A stretch of DNA of 20,238 bases from Flavobacteriaceae bacterium TMED81 (lineage in GTDB: Bacteria; Bacteroidota; Bacteroidia; Flavobacteriales; Flavobacteriaceae). The stretch covers positions 22,608 to 42,845 of the forward strand of contig NHEI02000011.1 in NCBI GenBank assembly GCA_002171575.2, read 5' to 3'. Shown here piece by piece: positions 15,201 through 20,238 of this stretch. A program made the translations under genes and the position numbers. The notes beneath the pieces are model-generated. The model was not told the origin of the DNA. It was given only the letters and a program-made list of their open reading frames with translations, and made no database searches. Position 1 is the stretch's first letter, and each line of letters opens with the position of its first letter.

Positions 15201-15452
15201 TTACTTTTTAAACTTTGCGTATTTGTTTTTGAACTTATCAATTCGCCCAGCGGTATCAACCAATTTGGCCTTACCAGTGTAATACGGATGTGAGGTTCTC
15301 GAAATCTCTAGCTTAATCAAAGGATATTCAACGCCTTCAACGTCGATCGTCTCTTTTGAATTGGCAGTTGACTTGGTGATAAAAACATCGTCATTAGACA
15401 TATCTTTGAAAGCTACCAATCTGTAATTTTCGGGATGAATACCTGATTTCAT
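15201..15452 (-). CDS. rpmE2: 50S ribosomal protein L31, type B
   Basis: An 83-residue ribosomal protein. MKSGIHPENYRLVAFKDMS, the central SRTSHPYYTGK and the basic tail DKFKNKYAKFKK identify the type B form of L31, which lies in the central protuberance and bridges to the small subunit. It contains no cysteine, so it is the zinc-independent version; the type A form binds zinc through a CxxC motif. Length matches the family. It has its own likely promoter (15478-15485) and a terminator just after the stop. Confidence 0.97.
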   Translation of the reverse strand: MKSGIHPENYRLVAFKDMSNDDVFITKSTANSKETIDVEGVEYPLIKLEISRTSHPYYTGKAKLVDTAGRIDKFKNKYAKFKK

Positions 15453-15477
15453 GCTTTGATTATAATTAAAATGAGCG

Positions 15478-15485
15478 CAAATTTA
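15478..15485 (-). promoter_or_regulatory. rpmE2 promoter, -7 box
   Basis: The minus strand reads TAAATTTG, an exact TAnnTTTG match. Transcription would start near 15471, giving a leader of about 19 nt before the ATG at 15452. The nearest TTTG upstream is 28 nt away, too far for a standard -33 element. Confidence 0.5.
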
Positions 15486-15526
15486 ATGGTTTTTCCTAAT
15501 TTTACCATAAAATCAAATAAAATATC

Positions 15527-16045
15527 ATGCAAACAAACACCCCTACCATCCGATCCTTTGCCTACAAGTATGGCATTATCATCTCAATTATCACCATTGC
15601 TTTCAGCTTGATGATTCATTTTATGGACCTGACATACTCGGGTTCTAGCGTTCCTCAGATTGTCAATTATGTCGTGTCTGCGGCTTGTATTATTATCGCC
15701 ATTGTCAGTTTTCGATCTGCTAATGGAGGATTATTAAGTGTAAGACAAGCGATAAAGATTGGTACCGCAACAGCCCTCGTTTCTGGGATTTTTACTGTGA
15801 TTTACCTTCTTTTTTTTACGAACATCATTGAGCCAGATTTTGTTGAAAAACTTGGAACTGAAGTGACCGCAAAGCAAATGGCAGAAAAAAATCCTCAGCT
15901 CACCTCTGAACAAATCCAACAAGCAGTTGATATGCAAGCCCAATTTTTTTGGGTAAGCTATCCGTTTATTTTAATATTTTCTTGTCTGTATGGTCTGGTT
16001 ATCGGTTGGATTACTGGATTATTTACCAAAAGAAACCAAGCATAG
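15527..16045 (+). CDS. DUF4199 domain membrane protein
   Basis: A 172-residue membrane protein with four predicted transmembrane segments (about residues 13-32, 42-62, 76-97 and 142-165). Between the third and fourth lies a soluble loop (about 100-140), helical and rich in Glu and Gln (TAKQMAEKNPQLTSEQIQQAVDMQ). This arrangement and the motif SVRQAIKIG after the second segment fit DUF4199, a Bacteroidota family of unknown function. It often precedes a GT2 glycosyltransferase gene, as here, 25 bp upstream of the next start. It may be an accessory protein of that enzyme, but no direct evidence is visible. Confidence 0.85.
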   Translation: MQTNTPTIRSFAYKYGIIISIITIAFSLMIHFMDLTYSGSSVPQIVNYVVSAACIIIAIVSFRSANGGLLSVRQAIKIGTATALVSGIFTVIYLLFFTNIIEPDFVEKLGTEVTAKQMAEKNPQLTSEQIQQAVDMQAQFFWVSYPFILIFSCLYGLVIGWITGLFTKRNQA

Positions 16046-16070
16046 AACGCGAGTGAGCAAACCAACTCAT

Positions 16071-17012
16071 ATGGATATATCTGTTGTAATCCCCTTTTTA
16101 GATGAAGAGGAATCGCTCCCAGAGCTTTATCAACAACTCACAGACGTATTGACGTCCACAAAATGGTCATATGAGTTGATTTTTGTCGATGATGGAAGTC
16201 AAGACAAGAGTTGGGAATTTGTGCGTTCCACTGCTAAAAATGATGCAAATGTTCGCGCAGTAAAATTCACACGGAACTTTGGAAAGTCTCAAGCCCTTCA
16301 TGTGGGTTTTGATCTTGCCAAGGGAGATGTTGTCTTTACCATGGATGCGGATTTGCAAGACAGCCCAAAAGAGCTGGTCGCACTGCACGAAAAATTAACC
16401 AAAGAAAATCTCGATGTGGTTTCCGGTTGGAAAAAAGTAAGGCATGACCCGCTTTTTGGAAAAACCATTCCATCAAAACTTTTTAATTGGGCTGCCCGCC
16501 AATTTTCTGGCATTCCACTACATGATTTCAATTGTGGGTTAAAGGCGTATAAAAAGGAAGTGGTAAAAGCCATTCAAGTACATGGTGAGATGCATCGCTA
16601 TATCCCTTTACTGGCCAAGCATGCTGGATATCGTGCCATTGGCGAGCATATTGTGCAACACAGTGCTCGAAAATATGGAAAAACCAAATTTGGTGCAGAT
16701 CGCTTTATAAAAGGGTTTTTAGACCTTGTTACGTTGTTATTTGTTCAACGGTTTGGCAAGCGACCCATGCATTTTTTCGGTCTGATTGGCTCCTTGATGC
16801 TCGTCATGGGATTTGGCTTTGCCTTGTATTTGGGGATTGACAAACTCTATATGGAAACTGAAGGGCGCCTGATTACCGAAAGACCTGAATTTTATCTGGC
16901 TTTGACGACCATGATTTTGGGGAGTCAGTTTTTTCTAGCTGGGTTTTTAGCAGAGCTTTTGATGCGAAGTCGAAACAAAACCCAAAATTATCGGATTCGC
17001 GAAACACTGTAA
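16071..17012 (+). CDS. GT2 glycosyltransferase, polyprenyl-phosphate type
   Basis: A 313-residue membrane-bound family 2 glycosyltransferase. I start it at the ATG at 16071, which gives MDISVVIPFLDEEESL, the normal family N-terminus; the frame is open further up inside DUF4199 but that extension is not family-like. The GT-A domain covers about residues 1-225, with VDDGSQDKSW (Asp40/Asp41, nucleotide binding) and the DXD metal site Asp92-Ala-Asp94 in MDADLQD. Two C-terminal membrane segments follow (about 235-255 and 275-300). This layout is shared by enzymes such as GtrB and ArnC that load a sugar from a nucleotide donor onto undecaprenyl or dolichyl phosphate at the inner membrane. The exact donor is unknown. 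It is in a rightward run with DUF4199, the mutase and the exporter. Confidence 0.88.
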   Translation: MDISVVIPFLDEEESLPELYQQLTDVLTSTKWSYELIFVDDGSQDKSWEFVRSTAKNDANVRAVKFTRNFGKSQALHVGFDLAKGDVVFTMDADLQDSPKELVALHEKLTKENLDVVSGWKKVRHDPLFGKTIPSKLFNWAARQFSGIPLHDFNCGLKAYKKEVVKAIQVHGEMHRYIPLLAKHAGYRAIGEHIVQHSARKYGKTKFGADRFIKGFLDLVTLLFVQRFGKRPMHFFGLIGSLMLVMGFGFALYLGIDKLYMETEGRLITERPEFYLALTTMILGSQFFLAGFLAELLMRSRNKTQNYRIRETL

Positions 17013-17037
17013 AGCGATAAATAACGAAAGGATTACC

Positions 17038-17045
17038 TAAATTTG
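17038..17045 (+). promoter_or_regulatory. Possible -7 box for the phospho-sugar mutase gene
   Basis: TAAATTTG matches TAnnTTTG in the 52-bp gap between the glycosyltransferase stop and the ATG at 17065. A leader of about 13 nt would result. No -33 TTG is present at the usual distance. If real, it would let the mutase and exporter be transcribed apart from the two genes before them. Confidence 0.4.
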
Positions 17046-17064
17046 CCGCTTGTAATCGAATTTG

Positions 17065-18774
17065 ATGAATCACAATTTTATGGATCAAGTTGCCAAATGG
17101 CAACAAGACCCTTTCGACAAGGAAACCAAAGAGAACGTCAATGCCCTTCTCAGCAATCCAAAAGCACTCGAGGATGCCTTTTATACGAATCTCTCCTTTG
17201 GAACTGGGGGAATGCGTGGAATCATGGGGGTCGGTACCAATAGAGTGAATCGCTATACATTTGGACGAAATACCCAAGGCCTTTGCAATTATATCAAAAA
17301 GAGCTTTCCAGATAATAGAGCCAAAGTGATTATTGGCTACGATTGCAGGCACCAGAGTGACACGCTAGCGCAAACCGTTGCTGATATTTTCTCAGCCAAC
17401 GATATCGACGTCTATCTCTTTTCTGCACTTCGACCCACGCCAGAGGTATCCTTTGCCGTTCGGGAATTGGGTGCACAATGTGGCGTGATACTCACTGCTT
17501 CCCATAACCCGCCAGAGTACAATGGATACAAGGTATATTGGGAAGACGGAGGTCAGATTGTCCCCCCGCATGACAATGCCATTATTGAAGAAATCAATGC
17601 AGTTGATTTTTCAGATATTCAATTTGCCGCTAAGCCTGAAAATATCACTCTGATTGACAAAAAAGTCGATGAGGCGTTTCAAAATGCATGTGTCACCAAT
17701 GGACGTTTAGGGGACGGAGATCGCTCGCAACTCAAAGTTGTGTTTACCTCTTTACACGGGACATCGATCACGGCCATTCCTGCGGTTTTGCAAAAAGCTG
17801 GTTATACGCAAGTCCACATCGTTGAAGAGCAAGCTGAGACAGATGGGGATTTTCCAACGGTGGACTCCCCCAACCCAGAGGAGCCAGCCGCACTCGCGAT
17901 GGCACTCCAAAAGGCTGAAGAAGTCCAAGCCGATATTGTGATTGGCACAGATCCCGACGCAGACCGATTGGGAATTGCAGTTCGAAATCACAAGGGTGAA
18001 ATGGAGCTGCTCAACGGCAATCAAACGATGATTGTGATGACGCAGTTTATCCTCGATCGAGTTAAGCGAGAGCAAAATCAGGACTACTTTATTGGATCAA
18101 CAGTCGTTTCTACCCCGATGATGTCAGTGTTGGCTTCGCACTACAATGTCGATTGCAAAATCGGTCTCACAGGGTTTAAATGGATTGCCAAAATGATTCA
18201 GGACTATCCAGATGAAAAATTTCTAGGAGGTGGCGAGGAGAGTTTTGGTTTTATGGTCAGTGACTTTGTTCGGGATAAAGATGCTGTTACCGCAACCCTA
18301 CTGGCTTGTGAAGTTGCATCTACTGCCATGTCAAATGGAGAGAGCTTTTTCGATCAACTGCTCAAAGCTTACAAAACGTTTGGTTTGTATCAGGAAAAAC
18401 TGATTTCTTTTGTCAAAAAAGGAAAAGAAGGTGTTTTAGAAATTCAGCAAATGATGGAGAATCTTCGCAAATCCCCTCCTGAGCAAATCGGTGGAGAGCT
18501 AATCAAAACCATTGAAGATTTTAAAGTTGGCATCCTGTACAACTGCATTGATGGTAAAAAAGAGACCATCACCCTCCCCAAATCAGATGTTCTTATATTT
18601 ACAACAGAAGATGGTGCCAAGATCGCGGTGCGACCAAGCGGAACGGAACCGAAAATCAAATTTTATTTCAGTGTAAACAGCCCGCTTACAAAACAATCTG
18701 AATACGACGATATCCGCTCTAGTTTGATTGCAAAAATCGATCGGATGTGCGGGGACTTAGGATTAACAGCATGA
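17065..18774 (+). CDS. Phospho-sugar mutase (phosphoglucomutase/phosphomannomutase)
   Basis: A 569-residue enzyme of the alpha-D-phosphohexomutase superfamily that moves phosphate between C1 and C6 of hexose phosphates, feeding nucleotide-sugar synthesis. All four active-site loops are visible. The phosphoserine is Ser146 in TASHNPPEYNGYK. Metal-binding aspartates 296, 298 and 300 lie in GTDPDADRLG. The sugar-binding loop is GGGEESFG, with Glu391 and Glu392. The phosphate-binding loop is RPSGTEPKIK, from Arg523. Length and sequence fit the PGM2/PgcA subgroup. I use the ATG at 17065 over the adjacent TTG; MDQVAKW at 17080 is also possible. Whether glucose or mannose phosphate is preferred cannot be read from the sequence. 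The TGA stop overlaps the ATG of the exporter gene by ATGA, indicating translational coupling. Confidence 0.95.
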   Translation: MNHNFMDQVAKWQQDPFDKETKENVNALLSNPKALEDAFYTNLSFGTGGMRGIMGVGTNRVNRYTFGRNTQGLCNYIKKSFPDNRAKVIIGYDCRHQSDTLAQTVADIFSANDIDVYLFSALRPTPEVSFAVRELGAQCGVILTASHNPPEYNGYKVYWEDGGQIVPPHDNAIIEEINAVDFSDIQFAAKPENITLIDKKVDEAFQNACVTNGRLGDGDRSQLKVVFTSLHGTSITAIPAVLQKAGYTQVHIVEEQAETDGDFPTVDSPNPEEPAALAMALQKAEEVQADIVIGTDPDADRLGIAVRNHKGEMELLNGNQTMIVMTQFILDRVKREQNQDYFIGSTVVSTPMMSVLASHYNVDCKIGLTGFKWIAKMIQDYPDEKFLGGGEESFGFMVSDFVRDKDAVTATLLACEVASTAMSNGESFFDQLLKAYKTFGLYQEKLISFVKKGKEGVLEIQQMMENLRKSPPEQIGGELIKTIEDFKVGILYNCIDGKKETITLPKSDVLIFTTEDGAKIAVRPSGTEPKIKFYFSVNSPLTKQSEYDDIRSSLIAKIDRMCGDLGLTA

Positions 18775-20238
18775 CATATTTTTGGAAAATTTTTCGATTT
18801 GCAAAGCCGTATTCCAAGTACATGGCTCTGAATATCTTTTTCAATGTGTTATACGCCTTTTTCAATGCCTTTTCGTTTTTGGTATTGATGCCCATGTTGG
18901 AAGTCTTATTTGGAGAAAATCGAGCAGTCTATACCAAACCTTCTTTTTCCGGTGCCTTGGATTTTAAAACCTATGTATCCGACAGAATGAGCTTTGAAGT
19001 CACACGCTATGCTGGTGAAGACCCACAGCGTGCTTTACTCTTGGTCATTTCATTGATTTTAGTGACTTTTCTATTGAAAAATCTTTTTAACTACATCGCA
19101 CTTTTCTTTATCACATTTTTACGAAATGGCATTCTAAAAGACATCCGCATTTCCCTTTACAATACCATTACCAAGATGTCCATGGCACATTTTACAGAGA
19201 AGCGAAAGGGAGATTTGATGTCACGTGTTTCAAACGATGTCACAGAAATACAATACAGCTTTTTATCCATTATCGAACTGCTTATTCGTGAACCCCTAAC
19301 CATCGCCTTTGCCCTTATTATGATGTTTAGCATTAGTGCGAAGTTGACTTTATTTGTTTTGCTTTTTGTACCCTTTGCTGGAATTCTCATTTCTCGGATT
19401 GGAAAAACGCTACAACCCAAGTCGAATAAGGTTCAAATTGAAGTGGGCGAAGTACTCGCTAAGATTGAGGAAACGATCAGTGGTTTAAACATTATCAAAG
19501 CTTTTCGGGCAGAGGGGTCATTTCAGGCCAAATTTAAAGACACAAATCAGCGCTTGTTTAGGTTGTCCAACAGTCTGATCAACCGTATGAATTTATCGAG
19601 CCCGCTAAGCGAGTTTTTGGGAATTGGTGTCTTTGCGGTTTTACTCTGGTATGGCGGTAGTTTGGTGCTTGTCGAAAAACAACTCAATGCAGCTGCGTTT
19701 ATCACCTTTTTGGGACTCGCTTATGGGGTACTAACACCTGCGAAAGGAATCAGTAAGGCCCTGTATAGCATCAAAAAGGGAAATGCTGCAGCTGCCCGCA
19801 TCCTCGAAGTGCTCGAAACACCCAATCCGATCGTTGACCCTGTGAAACCTGAAAAAATGAGTGCGTTCAGCAAAGAGATTTCTTTCAACAAGGTTTCCTT
19901 TGCTTATGAAAATGAACTCGTGATTGACAAGCTCAACTTGACCATTCCAAAAGGGTCTTCCGTTGCGCTCGTTGGACCATCGGGTGGCGGTAAATCGACC
20001 ATTGCAAATCTGGTTCCTCGGTTCTACGATGTCAATGAAGGTAGTATATCCATAGATGGAACGGATATTCGTCAAATTACCAAAAATGACCTTCGCTCTC
20101 TTATGGGAATTGTGACGCAAGACTCCATTTTATTCAACGATACAGTCGCCAATAATCTGCGAATTGCAAAGCCTGATGCGACCGAAAAAGAGCTGAAGAA
20201 TGCTGCAGAAATTGCCAATGCACTCTCATTCATTGAGG
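18771..20238 (+). CDS. ABC exporter, MsbA-like half transporter, 3' truncated by window
   Basis: The first 489 residues of a fused membrane-ATPase ABC transporter; the frame is open to the window edge. It starts at the ATG that overlaps the mutase stop (ATGA, 18771-18774). Residues about 15-330 form a type 1 exporter transmembrane domain with about six hydrophobic segments and the typical intracellular loops (MAHFTEKRKGDLMSRVSNDV). The nucleotide-binding domain begins near residue 370 (ISFNKVSFAYENELVID), with Walker A GPSGGGKST at 402-410 and the Q-loop Gln450 in IVTQDSILFNDTV. The signature motif and Walker B lie beyond the window. The closest characterised relatives are MsbA-type lipid and glycolipid exporters, which work as homodimers. 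The gene neighbourhood (glycosyltransferase and sugar mutase) fits export of an envelope lipid or glycan precursor, but the substrate is inferred. Confidence 0.92.
   Translation, partial: MTYFWKIFRFAKPYSKYMALNIFFNVLYAFFNAFSFLVLMPMLEVLFGENRAVYTKPSFSGALDFKTYVSDRMSFEVTRYAGEDPQRALLLVISLILVTFLLKNLFNYIALFFITFLRNGILKDIRISLYNTITKMSMAHFTEKRKGDLMSRVSNDVTEIQYSFLSIIELLIREPLTIAFALIMMFSISAKLTLFVLLFVPFAGILISRIGKTLQPKSNKVQIEVGEVLAKIEETISGLNIIKAFRAEGSFQAKFKDTNQRLFRLSNSLINRMNLSSPLSEFLGIGVFAVLLWYGGSLVLVEKQLNAAAFITFLGLAYGVLTPAKGISKALYSIKKGNAAAARILEVLETPNPIVDPVKPEKMSAFSKEISFNKVSFAYENELVIDKLNLTIPKGSSVALVGPSGGGKSTIANLVPRFYDVNEGSISIDGTDIRQITKNDLRSLMGIVTQDSILFNDTVANNLRIAKPDATEKELKNAAEIANALSFIE

Noticed and set aside
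16873..17352. 159-codon leftward open frame across the glycosyltransferase/mutase boundary
   Set aside because: It is antisense to the glycosyltransferase C-terminus and the mutase N-terminus, both firmly identified. The composition is that of a shadow frame.
1..20238. Search for mobile elements, CRISPR arrays, tRNA genes and signs of recent transfer
   Set aside because: I saw no transposase or integrase-like product, no regularly spaced repeats, no tRNA-like cloverleaf and no abrupt change in base composition. The genes are typical core genes of Bacteroidota.

Overview
The window looks like chromosomal DNA of a member of the Bacteroidota, most likely Flavobacteriia. The evidence is an A/T-rich genome with Bacteroidota-type promoters (TAnnTTTG -7 boxes in many intergenic gaps) and almost no Shine-Dalgarno sequences. 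The gene content fits too: a DUF4252 lipoprotein/secreted-protein fragment, a lipoprotein S41 protease, a CarB without the C-terminal allosteric domain, a GlmU-like protein, DUF4199 and DUF6580 proteins, MtaB and a type B L31. I see no mobile element, phage gene, CRISPR array, rRNA or tRNA. It reads as an ordinary, densely packed core region with frequent strand switches.

Layout. (1) 1-1656: the start of a leftward DUF4252-type gene, then a rightward S41 peptidase lipoprotein. (2) 1610-4241: a leftward btuB-type TonB-dependent receptor behind a clear cobalamin riboswitch (3510-3674), with a divergent DUF6580 membrane protein that may belong to the same vitamin B12 uptake theme. (3) 4238-8481, all leftward: rpmH with its own promoter and terminator, then carB and rmuC 22 bp apart. 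(4) 8588-10989: a rightward small membrane TPR protein, a leftward alpha/beta hydrolase and lytic transglycosylase pair, and a rightward degenerate GNAT-like protein. (5) 10986-13974: leftward mtaB and rightward orphan family 5 solute-binding lipoprotein, divergent, and both apparently starting with TTG. (6) 13971-15452, leftward: rpmE2 with a strong terminator, then a GlmU-like left-handed beta-helix protein. (7) 15527-20238, rightward: DUF4199 membrane protein, GT2 glycosyltransferase, phospho-sugar mutase, and an MsbA-like ABC exporter that runs off the window edge. The mutase and exporter overlap by ATGA. The last three suggest sugar activation, lipid-linked sugar transfer and export in envelope biogenesis, though that is inference.

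The most striking structural feature is that all five convergent gene pairs overlap at their 3' ends. Four of the five do so by exactly four bases, using the same interlocked stop tetranucleotide (CTAA, or its reverse complement TTAG). No unmistakable new biological system is visible. The best leads are the B12 locus with DUF6580, the interlocked-stop pattern, and the divergent TTG-start pair.
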